From contig NZ_JASSUA010000002.1 of NCBI RefSeq assembly GCF_030227115.1, positions 124,001 to 188,000 of the forward strand: a stretch of DNA of 64,000 bases, given 5' to 3'. The position numbers and the translations under genes are program-made. The notes beneath the pieces were generated by a model that had not been told where the DNA came from, ran no database searches, and was given only the letters and a program-made list of their open reading frames with translations. The DNA is from Marinobacter sp. SS13-12. GTDB taxonomy: Bacteria > Pseudomonadota > Gammaproteobacteria > Pseudomonadales > Oleiphilaceae. Positions 1 through 9,723 of the stretch are shown piece after piece; the stretch's first letter is position 1; each line of letters begins with the position of its first letter.

Positions 1-2208
1 GTCCACCGCAATCCCCACGGTAATCGCCGCCACCGTAATCGTCATCATATCCAGCGGAATACCCAGCCAGCCCATCAGACCCAGCACCGAGCCCGCGGCA
101 ATCAGGTTCGGCGCCATACCGATCAGCGCCAGCTTTATCGACCGGAACAGGATCAGGAACATGATCATGATGGCCAGGAATACCACGCCCAACGTCTTGA
201 TCTGGGACTCGAACAGGCTTTGCAGCATGTTGTTGTACATCACCGTCATCCCCGTGAGCTGGATCTGGTTGTCTTCAAAGCCCATTTCTTCGGTCAGGTG
301 AGTACGTATGCGGTCCAGCAACGCCTGGCGGCGCAGGTCCGGTGAGGTCTCCAGAATGCGGATACTGAAACGGGCCTGGTCGTGTTCCTCGCTGATGTAG
401 GGTGTCAGCAGGATATCCTGCAGATCGTCTGGCACCGCCGAGGGCACAAAGGCCAGCTCCAGGGCGTTCAGGGGCTCGCCGCCGTTGACCTGGGCCAGTA
501 TGTCCAGCGTGGTTTTGATCGACTGTACCTTGCCGGTTGCCGCCAGGCTGTCCAGATAATAGTGTACCTTGCTCAGGCGGTCCATCTTCTGGTAAGTGAA
601 CCAGGTATCCCGGTACTCCTCAGCGCCGTCGCAGTCGTCCACAAACGGGTCGCAGTCGCTGGCGAAGGGGTCACCGCCGCTGGCGCTTTCCGGGGGCTTG
701 TCGTCCGTTATTACCACGTCCAGCGGGGTGGTGCCGCCCAGGCGGTCGTCGATGGTGATCATGCCCTGGTGGATTTCAGTGCTGGACTTGAAGTAGTCGA
801 TGAAGCTGTTTTCCACTGACAGGCGGTTGAGGCCGATGACGCAGAGTATGGCGAGGATGCCAGACCCAACCAGTACGGTTTTGCCATAGTGCTCGGTAAA
901 CCGTGCAAACATGTCGGTAAAGGGAACCCGGTCCGAGCGCACCCGGTCGTCCACCGGTGGCGGCAACAGCGCCAGCAGCGCCGGGAAGATCACGAAGGTG
1001 ATGAGAAAAGCCACGGCCAGGCCAATGGTCATCATCCAGCCGAAATCAATGACCGGGCGGATGCCGCTGAAGGTGAGCGAGCCAAAAGCGACGATGGTAG
1101 TGATGGCCATGTAGAAGCAGGGCTTGATCATCGCCAGCAGGGTATTGCGAAGCGTGTCCCTGGGCGAGGCATCCGGCTCGTCGTGCTGGAATTCCCGGTA
1201 GCGAACGATCAGGTGGATGGTCAGCGACAGGGTCATGATCAGCAACAGCGATACGAAGTTGGAGGAGATAACTGTAACCGGCCAGCGCGCCCAGCTCAGA
1301 TATCCGATCACCAGCCAGACAGTAAAGCTGCAACACAGCAATGGCACCACGACCCAGCGCCACTGGCGAAAAATGATCGCCAGGGTCAGCAGCAGGAATA
1401 CCAGTACGCCGATGCCAAAGGTGGAAAGATCGTTCTCGATAAAGCGAATCATGTCCGCGACGATCATAGGCACGCCGCCCAGGTAAATTTCGGCCCGGTC
1501 CCGGTAGCTGTCGAGAATGGCGCGAACGTTGTCGATGGTGCGGTCACGCTCTTCGCCTTGGGCTTCGGTGAACTCGATAAACTCCTGGCTCACGGCTTCC
1601 AGTCGTTGCTGTTCTTCCTCGGTAGCGTCGCCGCTGTCGACCCTGTCCCGCAGGCTGTTGCGCTCATACAGCAACTCAAAATAGCGTTCCGGGGTGGGCA
1701 GGTTAACCTGTATCGCGGTGGTTCGTCCGTCCTCGCTGATCAACAGGTTGGGGTAAAGGGGGTTACTGAGCAGGGCCTTGCGGGCGGTTTCGGGTTCAAC
1801 CCCATCTTCGTCGATCGTTTTGATCTCGGAGTCCACAGTGTCCAGGGTCAGGTCCGGGCTGTGAAGCAGGGGAACGTTGAGTATGCTGTTGGTGGAGCTG
1901 ACGTTGTCCAGTGCCGCCAGGTCATCCCGCAGAGACGCCAGCAGTGCCAGGCCATCCTCACTGAACAGCTCTTCATTGGGAGTAAAGGTGACAACCAGAA
2001 AGTCGTCGGAGTTGGTGAACCGTCGGTTCACTTCCCGGTACTGCTCCAGGGAGCGGTCGTTCTCGAGAACCAGGGATTCGGCCGAGGCGTCCAGACGGAA
2101 CTGGTCCAGCCGCAGGCTGGCAATCACCAGCAGCACACCGAACAGCAGAAGAATCACAACGGGACGGGGGAAAATCAGCCGGTCATAAAACGATCGAAGC
2201 CAGGACAT
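1..2208 (-). CDS. RND superfamily (MMPL-type) exporter, C-terminus off window
   Basis: Reading the minus strand from the ATG at 2208 gives 736 codons without a stop, running off the left edge, so only the C-terminus is missing. A first membrane segment lies at about residues 11-30, then a large periplasmic loop to about 255, a block of membrane helices from about 262 to 400, and the repeat of that plan from about residue 440 (helix, loop, then helices from about 670). This twofold helix-loop-helices plan is that of the RND/MMPL family of proton-driven exporters of lipids or hydrophobic compounds. It is far shorter than AcrB and has no adapter gene beside it in the window, so a stand-alone HAE3-like exporter fits better than a drug pump. 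The substrate cannot be read from the sequence. The 52-base gap to the chemoreceptor gene on the same strand suggests it could be read from the same transcript. Confidence 0.85.
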   Translation of the reverse strand, partial: MSWLRSFYDRLIFPRPVVILLLFGVLLVIASLRLDQFRLDASAESLVLENDRSLEQYREVNRRFTNSDDFLVVTFTPNEELFSEDGLALLASLRDDLAALDNVSSTNSILNVPLLHSPDLTLDTVDSEIKTIDEDGVEPETARKALLSNPLYPNLLISEDGRTTAIQVNLPTPERYFELLYERNSLRDRVDSGDATEEEQQRLEAVSQEFIEFTEAQGEERDRTIDNVRAILDSYRDRAEIYLGGVPMIVADMIRFIENDLSTFGIGVLVFLLLTLAIIFRQWRWVVVPLLCCSFTVWLVIGYLSWARWPVTVISSNFVSLLLIMTLSLTIHLIVRYREFQHDEPDASPRDTLRNTLLAMIKPCFYMAITTIVAFGSLTFSGIRPVIDFGWMMTIGLAVAFLITFVIFPALLALLPPPVDDRVRSDRVPFTDMFARFTEHYGKTVLVGSGILAILCVIGLNRLSVENSFIDYFKSSTEIHQGMITIDDRLGGTTPLDVVITDDKPPESASGGDPFASDCDPFVDDCDGAEEYRDTWFTYQKMDRLSKVHYYLDSLAATGKVQSIKTTLDILAQVNGGEPLNALELAFVPSAVPDDLQDILLTPYISEEHDQARFSIRILETSPDLRRQALLDRIRTHLTEEMGFEDNQIQLTGMTVMYNNMLQSLFESQIKTLGVVFLAIMIMFLILFRSIKLALIGMAPNLIAAGSVLGLMGWLGIPLDMMTITVAAITVGIAVD

Positions 2209-2260
2209 CGAAAAGAGCACCCTTCACAATGGAAACGAGTGCAGAGTGTGCCACAAAGTG

Positions 2261-3481
2261 TCAGTCGACGGTGACTCTGTTTGACGCTTCTTCGAGGGAA
2301 TCGATCAACTGTTTCAGACGCTTACTCATGTCCGCACTTTCAGTGAGCTGGGTAACCATGCTTTCGGTGGTGTCGCGGATGCTCTGAACGTTGGCCAGCA
2401 CCTGGTCAGTGGACGACGTCTGGTCGGCGGAGACGTTGGCAATTTCCTGGTTGGTCTCGTCGATGCGGCTGACGACCGAGTTGATGGCATCCAGGGATTT
2501 GCGGGCTTCTTCGGATTCATCCACACAACGGGACGCGTCTTCTGAACTGCCGGTCATCTGGGTGACGGCGGCGTCCATGGCGGTGAGCAGGCGGTCGATG
2601 GTGCCCTGAATCTGGTCAGTGGAGTCCTGTACCCGCTGCGCCAGGTTGCGAACTTCGTCCGCCACCACGGCAAACCCCCGGCCCTGTTCCCCGGCCCGGG
2701 CCGCTTCAATGGCGGCGTTCAATGCCAGCAGGTTGGTCTGTTCGGCAATGCCCTTGATTTCGGCAACCGCGTGACTGATTTCGTGGCTGTTTTCGGCCAG
2801 CGCCTGAACACTGTTTGCCGATGTCTGGATGGCCGTTGCCAACTGACGGATGGAGTCCGCACTGCGGCTGACCCGCTCGCTGCCATCAATGGCGGTGTTT
2901 CTGGCTTCGTGGGACAGGGTCTTCGCAATACCGGCCTGTTCAGCAATGCCGGTAAAGCTCTGAAGCATGGTTTCGACGACCTCGGCGCTGCGATCGGCAC
3001 CGGACTGCTGGCGGCTCAGGTCGTCCCTGCGGGCTTCCGCCGCGGTTGTCAGCGCCCGTACCTCATTGTGCAGGTGGTCGATCGCCTGTTTCATGCTTTT
3101 GACCACACCCATGGTGCGGTCCTGCATGGCGTTGAAGGCCTGGGCCATCTCCCCGATTTCGTCCGTGGAGTCAACGTGGGCCCGCTCGCTCAGATTGCCG
3201 GATGCCTGAACCGAAACCATGGTCTTTTTCAGGCGGTACACGTGTCGTTCGATAAAAGAAATCAGCAGTTGCGAGCCGGCCATCTCCAGTACCATCAACA
3301 CGGCCACCACCAGCGCGAAGCCTCCGGCGGTTTCACTGAAAACGGCCGAGAAGGACTGGTCAGTCAGCCCGGCTATGGTGTTCATGGCGTAGAGCACCAG
3401 CAGGCAGAGCACTACGAACACAACGATATTGAGCAGCCAGAACTTGTATTTAAGCCGGGCATTCCTGAGCAGTTGTAGCAT
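2261..3481 (-). CDS. Methyl-accepting chemotaxis protein with almost no periplasmic domain
   Basis: This 406-residue protein has two membrane helices (about 14-34 and 53-75) separated by only some 18 residues. A HAMP segment (about 76-130) and a long helical signalling domain follow. The family's most conserved stretch, the hairpin tip that contacts CheA and CheW, is at about 247-283 ([20 protein letters not shown] and onward to DEVRNLAQR). With so small a loop between helices there is no room for a periplasmic ligand domain, so any sensing must occur in the membrane, the HAMP region or through a partner. No CheR-tethering pentapeptide is present at the C-terminus (ends NRVTVD). The gene starts 8 bases after the lipA stop on the same strand, so the two are probably co-transcribed although unrelated in function. 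Confidence 0.92.
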   Translation of the reverse strand: MLQLLRNARLKYKFWLLNIVVFVVLCLLVLYAMNTIAGLTDQSFSAVFSETAGGFALVVAVLMVLEMAGSQLLISFIERHVYRLKKTMVSVQASGNLSERAHVDSTDEIGEMAQAFNAMQDRTMGVVKSMKQAIDHLHNEVRALTTAAEARRDDLSRQQSGADRSAEVVETMLQSFTGIAEQAGIAKTLSHEARNTAIDGSERVSRSADSIRQLATAIQTSANSVQALAENSHEISHAVAEIKGIAEQTNLLALNAAIEAARAGEQGRGFAVVADEVRNLAQRVQDSTDQIQGTIDRLLTAMDAAVTQMTGSSEDASRCVDESEEARKSLDAINSVVSRIDETNQEIANVSADQTSSTDQVLANVQSIRDTTESMVTQLTESADMSKRLKQLIDSLEEASNRVTVD

Positions 3482-3489
3482 GGAGGATC

Positions 3490-4536
3490 TCAGTCAACGG
3501 CTTTTACGGGGATTTGCTGTGCTTTCGATGAAGCGGGAACTTCCGGCACAGCAAGGCCAAGGTTGTTCTTCTCGAACACCCGGTCGGCGCGATAGCTTGA
3601 GCGCACCATGGGCCCTGAGGGCACTTCCATGAAGCCTTTCTCCAGGCCGATTTCACGGTAGCGGTTGAAGTCTTCCGGGGTAACGTACTTCTCGACAGGC
3701 AGGTGGTTCTGGGTGGGGCGCAGGTACTGGCCCAAGGTCAGGATATCCACACCGACGGCCAGCAGGTCGTCCATGGTTTCCAGTATTTCTTCCTCGGTTT
3801 CACCCAGACCCAGCATCAGGCTGGTCTTGGTAAGCACGTCCGGACGGTATTTCTTGGCATGGGCCAGAACGCTGAGGGTTTTTTCATAGCCGGCGCGCGG
3901 GTCCCGCACATGGGTGGTCAGGCGTTTCACGGTTTCCACATTCTGGGCAAAAACATCCAGGCCGGAATCCACTACCTTTTCAACATGTTCCATCACTGCA
4001 TCGAAATCCGGCGTCAGGGCTTCAACGGCTACGTGTGGTGTGCGTTGCTTGATGGCGGATACGCACGCTGCGTAGTGGGCTGCGCCACCGTCGTCCAGGT
4101 CGTCCCGGTCCACGGAGGTGAGCACGATATAGCGCAGACCCATGAGTTCCACGGATTTGGCGGTATTCTCCGGCTCTTCATGGTCCAGCCAGCCTTTGGG
4201 GTTACCGGTGTCGACGGCGCAGAAGCGACATGCGCGGGTGCAGACGGAGCCCATAACCATGATAGTGGCGGTGCCGTTGGTCCAGCACTCACCGATGTTG
4301 GGGCAGTGGGATTCCTGGCACACCGTGCTCAGGCGGTGTTCGCTGACGTTCTTGCGAACGGACTCATAACGCTCGCCACCGGGCATACGGGCCCGCAGCC
4401 AGGAGGGTTTGCGCTGGGTTCCTGTGTCGATAATGCCCGAACCCGACCGTTTGATTCCGTCCTTGATGGCGGAAAAACCATGTTCATTGCGGAACTTGGA
4501 ACCACTGGTGACACGGGGTTTGGCATTATCGCTCAT
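3490..4536 (-). CDS. lipA: Lipoyl synthase
   Basis: LipA is a radical SAM enzyme that inserts two sulfurs into octanoyl groups on the lipoyl domains of 2-oxoacid dehydrogenases and GcvH. Both iron-sulfur sites are visible: the auxiliary cluster cysteines C73, C78 and C84 ([12 protein letters not shown]) and the radical SAM C99, C103 and C106 (CTRACRFC). The C-terminal RSSYRAD stretch carries the serine motif that ligates the auxiliary cluster. At 348 residues it is slightly longer than the E. coli enzyme because of a basic N-terminal extension. The octanoyltransferase LipB, often adjacent, is not in this window. The upstream gap to the metY-like gene is about 136 bases. Confidence 0.97.
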   Translation of the reverse strand: MSDNAKPRVTSGSKFRNEHGFSAIKDGIKRSGSGIIDTGTQRKPSWLRARMPGGERYESVRKNVSEHRLSTVCQESHCPNIGECWTNGTATIMVMGSVCTRACRFCAVDTGNPKGWLDHEEPENTAKSVELMGLRYIVLTSVDRDDLDDGGAAHYAACVSAIKQRTPHVAVEALTPDFDAVMEHVEKVVDSGLDVFAQNVETVKRLTTHVRDPRAGYEKTLSVLAHAKKYRPDVLTKTSLMLGLGETEEEILETMDDLLAVGVDILTLGQYLRPTQNHLPVEKYVTPEDFNRYREIGLEKGFMEVPSGPMVRSSYRADRVFEKNNLGLAVPEVPASSKAQQIPVKAVD

Positions 4537-4672
4537 TACAACTGGACTCTTTGCGGCTGACTCGGGGCTTGGCTGATCTTAGAAGGGTAATCCGCACCCG
4601 CGAAGGATACAAGACAGGTACGGATAATCACGGGGATTCCGGGCACGACATTCGTCGTACCCGGTTGCCGGT

Positions 4673-5950
4673 TCAGGCCGTGGCCTTGTCCAGCGCCTGA
4701 CTGATATCGGCAATGATGTCATCCACATGCTCAATGCCAATAGACAGCCGCACGAGATCCTCACTGACGCCGGCACTTGCCAGCTCTTCCGGGTTGAGTT
4801 GCCGGTGAGTGGTGGTGGCCGGATGGCAGGCCAGGGACTTGGCGTCGCCAATATTCACCAGGCGGTAAATCAGTTGCAAGGCATCGATAAACCTGGCGCC
4901 ATTTTCCTTGCCACCGGTGATACCGAAGCTGAGGATACCGGAGGCGCGGCCGCCACAGATCTTGTCGCAGGTGGCCTTGTAAGGGCTGTCTGCCAGGGTG
5001 GCGTAGTTGACCCATTCAACGGACGGGTGATTCTGCAGGTAGTTGGCCACTTTTTCGGCGTTGTCGCAGTGGCGCTCCATACGCAGGCCAAGGGTTTCCA
5101 GGCCCTGCATGATCAGAAAGGCATTGAACGGAGCCAGGGCGGCACCGGTGTTACGCAACGGAACCACACGGCAGCGGCCGATGAAGGCCGCCGCGCCCAG
5201 CGCTTCGGTATAGACGACACCATGGTAGGAGGGGTCCGGCTCGTTGAGCATGGGGAATTTCGCCTTGTTGGCGGCCCAGTCGAACTTCCCTGAATCCACC
5301 ACAACGCCGGCAACCGTAGTACCGTGACCACCGATGTATTTGGTGAGGGAATGAACCACGATATCGGCGCCATGCTCAATGGGGCGGCACAGGAACGGTG
5401 TTGCCACGGTGTTGTCGACGATCAGCGGAATGCCGTGTTTGTGGGCAATTTCCGCCCAGCGCTCGATGTCCACCACGTTGCCGGCCGGGTTACCAATGGA
5501 TTCGCAGAACAGGGCACGGGTATTGTCGTCAATGGCCTTGTCCACGGCGTCAAAGTCATCGTGCCTTACCATGCGGCAGTCGATGCCCTGATTTGGCAGC
5601 GAGTGGGCAAACAGGTTGTAGGTGCCGCCATAAAGCTGGCCGGTGCTGACAATGTTATTGCCCACCTTGCAGATGGTCTGCAGAGCATAAAGGATAGCAG
5701 CCATGCCCGATGCCACCGCAAGTGCCCCCACGCCGCCTTCCAGTTGCGCCATGCGCTCTTCCAGTACGGCGTTGGTGGGGTTCATGATGCGGGTATAGAT
5801 GTTGCCCTGGACCTTCAGGTCAAACAGGTCGGCACCATGCTGGGTGTCGTCAAAGGTGTAGGAAGTGGTCTGGTATATGGGAGTGGTAGCGGCGTTGGTG
5901 GTTGGGTCGCCGTTAAAGCCCGCGTGGAGGGCGATGGTTTCCGGTTTCAT
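4673..5950 (-). CDS. metY: O-acetylhomoserine sulfhydrylase (aminocarboxypropyltransferase)
   Basis: This is a PLP enzyme of the Cys/Met metabolism family, expected to make homocysteine from O-acetylhomoserine and sulfide. The PLP lysine is in HSLTKYIGGHG at about residue 204, and the N-terminal ETIALHAG and SGMAAI segments are typical of the MetY branch. The product has 425 residues, the usual MetY length; the related MetZ/MetB enzymes are about 40 residues shorter. An in-frame ATG at 5959 sits directly against the AAGGG ribosome site, so the ATG at 5950, nine bases downstream of that site, is the more likely start. It stands alone, with lipA downstream on the same strand and the divergent peptide importer upstream. 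Confidence 0.93.
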   Translation of the reverse strand: MKPETIALHAGFNGDPTTNAATTPIYQTTSYTFDDTQHGADLFDLKVQGNIYTRIMNPTNAVLEERMAQLEGGVGALAVASGMAAILYALQTICKVGNNIVSTGQLYGGTYNLFAHSLPNQGIDCRMVRHDDFDAVDKAIDDNTRALFCESIGNPAGNVVDIERWAEIAHKHGIPLIVDNTVATPFLCRPIEHGADIVVHSLTKYIGGHGTTVAGVVVDSGKFDWAANKAKFPMLNEPDPSYHGVVYTEALGAAAFIGRCRVVPLRNTGAALAPFNAFLIMQGLETLGLRMERHCDNAEKVANYLQNHPSVEWVNYATLADSPYKATCDKICGGRASGILSFGITGGKENGARFIDALQLIYRLVNIGDAKSLACHPATTTHRQLNPEELASAGVSEDLVRLSIGIEHVDDIIADISQALDKATA

Positions 5951-6094
5951 GATGTGCATCCCTTTTTATTGCGTACTGGTGTTGAGGTAGAGCGTACCGG
6001 GTGAGTATGCCACAGGCAGTGGAATGTGAGCAGAGTTTCATGTTCGTGTCATTGGCTTGTGACTTCCCTGATTTCGCGCTAGCTTCGGTCAGAT

Positions 6095-7843
6095 ATGACC
6101 CCTATCACCCAGCAACGAACAACCTTCATGAGGCACCGGCAGGCGGGGAGTGGCGTACGGCACACTCGCTGTGTCCGGGCCGCTCTGTTACTGCTGGTGC
6201 TGCTGGCGTTGGCGGCCTGCAGTGACGAGGGTCAGCAAAAGGCCGGTGATGAAGCCCTGGCGGCGGCGGATATCCGTGCACCGGAAGCGCGTATCCGGGA
6301 GCATCCGGAAACCGGCGAGAAACTGGCCCGCAAGCAGGTGCTGGTGCGTGGCAATGCCAGTGAACCGGCGTCGCTGGACCCCCATCTGGTGCAGGATACA
6401 GTGGGCGGCGCCATTGTGGTTGATCTGTTCGAGGGGCTGACCCGCAGTGGCCCAAGCGGTGATACCGAACCGGCTTTGGCGAAGTCCTGGTCGTCATCGG
6501 ACAATAACCTGACCTGGACCTTCCAGTTGAGGGAAGATGGCCGCTGGAGTGACGGCACCGCTGTCACGGCCCATGACTTCGTGTACGGCTGGCGGCGGGC
6601 CGTAGACCCGGAGGTGGGGTCCAACTACGCCTACTACATCGAATCTGCCGGGGTGGCCAACGCCGGAAAGATCATTGCCGGGGAGAAAGCACCGGAAACC
6701 CTGGGTGTGCGTGCCCTCGACGATTTCACCTTCGAGGTGTCCCTGGCCGAACCCATCACTTACCTGCCGGACATGACCGTTCACTACACCATGTTTCCCG
6801 CCCCCAGGCAGGCCATTGACGCTCACGGCGCGGACTGGACCAAGCCTGGAAACATGGTCTCCAACGGCGCCTACCAACTGGACACCTGGCACCTTGGGGA
6901 GAAGCTGGTGGCGGCCCGCAATCCCCATTATCGCGAGGATGACAGCACCCTAATCGATCGGGTGGTGTATTTGCCCATCGAGTCGGCCTCTGCCGAGCTG
7001 CAGCGTTACGCCAGTGGGGAGCTCCACATGACCTCCACGGTGCCGGTTTCCCAGATGGCGCGGTTGAAAAAAGAAAGGCCGGATGAACTGGTGATGGCGC
7101 CGAGCATTGCCACCTACATGTACACCTTCAACGTAAACCGGCCGCCGTTTGATGACGTGCGTGTTCGCCGGGCCCTCACTTACGCCATCGACCGAAACAT
7201 CATCGTCAGCTACATCACCCGTGGGGAACAGATGCCGGCCTTCAGCCTGACCCCGGCCTATGTCAGTGGCTTCGATTTCCGGCAACCGGACTACGGCACC
7301 TGGAGCCAGCCAGAACGGGACGAAGCAGCACGCCTGGAGCTCAGGAAGGCTGGTTACACTGAAGACAATCCGCTGGAATTCGAGCTGCTCTACAACACCG
7401 ATGAAAGCCACAAGGCGCTGGCCATTGTGATCAGCCAGATGTGGAAGGAAAAACTGGGCGCAAAGGTCACCATCAGGAACCTGGAGTGGAAGACCTTTCT
7501 CTCCGAGAAGCAGGCTGGCAACTTCGGTATGGCCCGCCATGGCTGGAAAGGGGACTACAATGAAGCGTCCACCTTCCTGACGTTGTTAACCAGTGACAGC
7601 GGCAATAATGATGGCGGCTGGAGTAATCCCGAATACGATCAACTGCTGCTGGATGCCCGCTCCAGCGAGGATCCGAACCCTTATTATGTCAGGGCGGAGG
7701 AAATCCTGTGGCAGGAATTCCCGGTGGCGCCGGTGTATTTCAACACCACGGTGGCCCTGGTGAGCCCAACGCTGAAGGGCTACCCGGAGAATAACCCCCG
7801 AAACATTATCTACAGCAAGGATATGTACATCACTGCGGACTGA
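6095..7843 (+). CDS. oppA: Oligopeptide ABC transporter substrate-binding lipoprotein
   Basis: The 582-residue product has a lipoprotein signal ending in LALAAC (lipidated Cys at residue 42), then a family 5 extracellular solute-binding domain. Visible landmarks are EPASLDPHLVQD near the N-terminus, the W-DG-A-TAHDFVYGWRR segment and VRRALTYAIDR in the middle. OppA-type proteins capture peptides of two to five residues in the periplasm and hand them to OppBC. Neither candidate start has a good ribosome site. The ATG at 6128 would give a shorter and more usual signal peptide (Cys at 31), so the true start may be there. It is the first gene of oppABCDF, 8 bases before oppB. Peptide specificity cannot be told from sequence alone. 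Confidence 0.93.
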   Translation: MTPITQQRTTFMRHRQAGSGVRHTRCVRAALLLLVLLALAACSDEGQQKAGDEALAAADIRAPEARIREHPETGEKLARKQVLVRGNASEPASLDPHLVQDTVGGAIVVDLFEGLTRSGPSGDTEPALAKSWSSSDNNLTWTFQLREDGRWSDGTAVTAHDFVYGWRRAVDPEVGSNYAYYIESAGVANAGKIIAGEKAPETLGVRALDDFTFEVSLAEPITYLPDMTVHYTMFPAPRQAIDAHGADWTKPGNMVSNGAYQLDTWHLGEKLVAARNPHYREDDSTLIDRVVYLPIESASAELQRYASGELHMTSTVPVSQMARLKKERPDELVMAPSIATYMYTFNVNRPPFDDVRVRRALTYAIDRNIIVSYITRGEQMPAFSLTPAYVSGFDFRQPDYGTWSQPERDEAARLELRKAGYTEDNPLEFELLYNTDESHKALAIVISQMWKEKLGAKVTIRNLEWKTFLSEKQAGNFGMARHGWKGDYNEASTFLTLLTSDSGNNDGGWSNPEYDQLLLDARSSEDPNPYYVRAEEILWQEFPVAPVYFNTTVALVSPTLKGYPENNPRNIIYSKDMYITAD

Positions 7844-7851
7844 GGGAAGCC

Positions 7852-8772
7852 ATGTTCAGTTTCATAATCCGGCGTTTGCTGGTAGCGGTGCCCACCGTTC
7901 TGGCATTGATTACCGTCTCTTTCGTGCTGATGCACGCAGCGCCGGGTGGCCCGTTCACCAACGAGCGTAATGTCCCCGAAGCGGTGATGGAAAACATCGA
8001 AGCCAAGTACAACCTGGATAAGCCTCTCTGGCAGCAGTACTTTATCTACGTAGGCAACGTCGCACAGGGTGATCTGGGGCCCTCGTTCCGCTACAAGGAC
8101 TTCACCGTCAACGAGTTGATTGAATCCAGCTTTCCCCGCTCCGCCTATATCGGTGCCTGGTCCTTCCTGTTTGTGGTGGTGTTCGGGGTGGGGCTGGGTG
8201 TTGTCGCCGCCCTGAAACAGAACCGCTGGCCGGACTACACCGTGATGACCGCCGCCATGACCGGGGTGGTGTTCCCCAACTTCGTGATGGCGCCGCTGCT
8301 GGTGCTACTGTTTGCCGTTACCCTGCGCTGGCTGCCCGCCGGTGGCTGGGAAGGTGGACAGGTGGAATATATTGTGATGCCCATCATCGCCATGGCAACT
8401 TCCTACATCGCCCAGGTGGCGCGGATCACCCGCAGCAGTATGATCGAGACCCTACGCAGCCCGTTTATTCGTACCGCCCGGGCCAAAGGTATCCCGCGAC
8501 ACAAAATCGTACTGCGCCATGCGCTCAAGCCGGCACTGATCCCGGTGGTGTCCTACCTGGGCCCAGCTTTTGTTGGCATCATTACCGGCTCGGTGATTAT
8601 CGACCAGGTCTTCTCCACCGGTGGCATTGGTCAGCACTTTGTGAATGGCGCCATTAACCGGGATTACTCGCTGATTCTCGGTGTCACCATTCTGGTGGGT
8701 GTTCTCACCATCCTGTTCAACGCCGCGGTGGATATCCTTTACACCTGGCTGGACCCGAGGGTGCGGTACTGA
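7852..8772 (+). CDS. oppB: Oligopeptide ABC transporter permease
   Basis: This is a 306-residue inner-membrane permease with six predicted helices. The first lies at residues 9-28, ahead of the LMHAAPGGPF segment typical of OppB/DppB. The cytoplasmic EAA loop that docks on the ATPases is at about residues 200-225 (IRTARAKGIPRHKIVLRHAL). The length matches OppB (306 in E. coli). Its stop shares one base with the next start, showing translational coupling to oppC. Together with OppC it forms the channel of the peptide importer. Confidence 0.95.
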   Translation: MFSFIIRRLLVAVPTVLALITVSFVLMHAAPGGPFTNERNVPEAVMENIEAKYNLDKPLWQQYFIYVGNVAQGDLGPSFRYKDFTVNELIESSFPRSAYIGAWSFLFVVVFGVGLGVVAALKQNRWPDYTVMTAAMTGVVFPNFVMAPLLVLLFAVTLRWLPAGGWEGGQVEYIVMPIIAMATSYIAQVARITRSSMIETLRSPFIRTARAKGIPRHKIVLRHALKPALIPVVSYLGPAFVGIITGSVIIDQVFSTGGIGQHFVNGAINRDYSLILGVTILVGVLTILFNAAVDILYTWLDPRVRY

Positions 8773-9704
8773 TGTTTTTCTCTGACAAGCACGCCGGGAT
8801 GGGTGAGCTGGCGGACACCCTGGCAGACGATGCCTATACCGAAGGCCGCAGCCTGTGGCGCGACGCCCGCCGGCGGTTCATGAATCACCGGGCAGCGGTG
8901 GCAAGCCTGGTGGTACTGGCACTGCTGCTGTTGTTTGCGGCTTTTGGCCAGCACCTGTCACCCTGGGACAACGAGTCCATCGACTGGGCCAGCCTGCCGA
9001 ACCTGGATGAAGACGGCGTGCCGAGCCTGGCCAGCCAGCACTACTTCGGTCTGGACCCCATTGGCCGCGACCTGTACCAGCGCACGGTGCAGGGCAGCCG
9101 GATATCGCTGATGGTGGGTGTGCTCGGGGCACTGACGGCAGTGATTATCGGCACGCTGTACGGCGCCATTTCCGGCTACGTGGGCGGGCGAACCGACGCC
9201 ATCATGATGCGCACCCTGGAAGTGCTCAGTGCCTTCCCGTTCATGTTCCTGGTGATCGTGCTGATGGCGGTCTTCGGGCGCAATGTGCTGCTGATCTTCA
9301 TCGCCATTGGCGCGGTGAGCTGGCTGAACATGGCCCGTATCGTCCGCGGCCAGACCCTCAGCCTCAAGCGTAAGGAGTACATCGAGGCCGCCATGGCCGT
9401 GGGCGTGCATCCCATCCTGATCGTTATGCGCCACATCGTGCCCAATGTGCTGGGGGTGGTGATTGTCTACGCCACTTTGCTGGTGCCGGAAATGATCCTG
9501 TTCGAGTCCTTTATCTCGTTCCTCGGGCTGGGGGTGTCGGAACCCTACACCTCCTGGGGCGCGCTGATTTCGGAGGGGGCGGATGCCATGTGGACTGCTC
9601 CCTGGACGCTGATCTTTCCCATGCTGATGCTGGTGCTCACCCTGTTCTGTTTCAATTTCCTCGGCGACGGGCTGCGGGATGCCCTCGACCCCAAAGACCG
9701 CTGA
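8772..9704 (+). CDS. oppC: Oligopeptide ABC transporter permease
   Basis: This 310-residue partner of OppB has the long N-terminal cytoplasmic extension typical of OppC (about 35 residues, including RRRFMNHRAAVAS) before the first helix at about 38-57. The sequence HYFGLDPIGRDLYQR at about residue 90 is the signature that follows the first periplasmic loop. The EAA loop is at about 195-220 (YIEAAMAVGVHPILIVMRH). It starts on the last base of oppB and is followed 19 bases later by oppD. Confidence 0.95.
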   Translation: MFFSDKHAGMGELADTLADDAYTEGRSLWRDARRRFMNHRAAVASLVVLALLLLFAAFGQHLSPWDNESIDWASLPNLDEDGVPSLASQHYFGLDPIGRDLYQRTVQGSRISLMVGVLGALTAVIIGTLYGAISGYVGGRTDAIMMRTLEVLSAFPFMFLVIVLMAVFGRNVLLIFIAIGAVSWLNMARIVRGQTLSLKRKEYIEAAMAVGVHPILIVMRHIVPNVLGVVIVYATLLVPEMILFESFISFLGLGVSEPYTSWGALISEGADAMWTAPWTLIFPMLMLVLTLFCFNFLGDGLRDALDPKDR

Positions 9705-9723
9705 GCCGGCAGGAACCCGATTT

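Noticed and set aside
889-2274. 461-codon open frame on the plus strand opposite the exporter gene
   Set aside because: The minus-strand frame has clear membrane helices and RND layout; this one is rich in Gln, His and Asp with no domain, the usual antisense shadow of a GC-rich gene.
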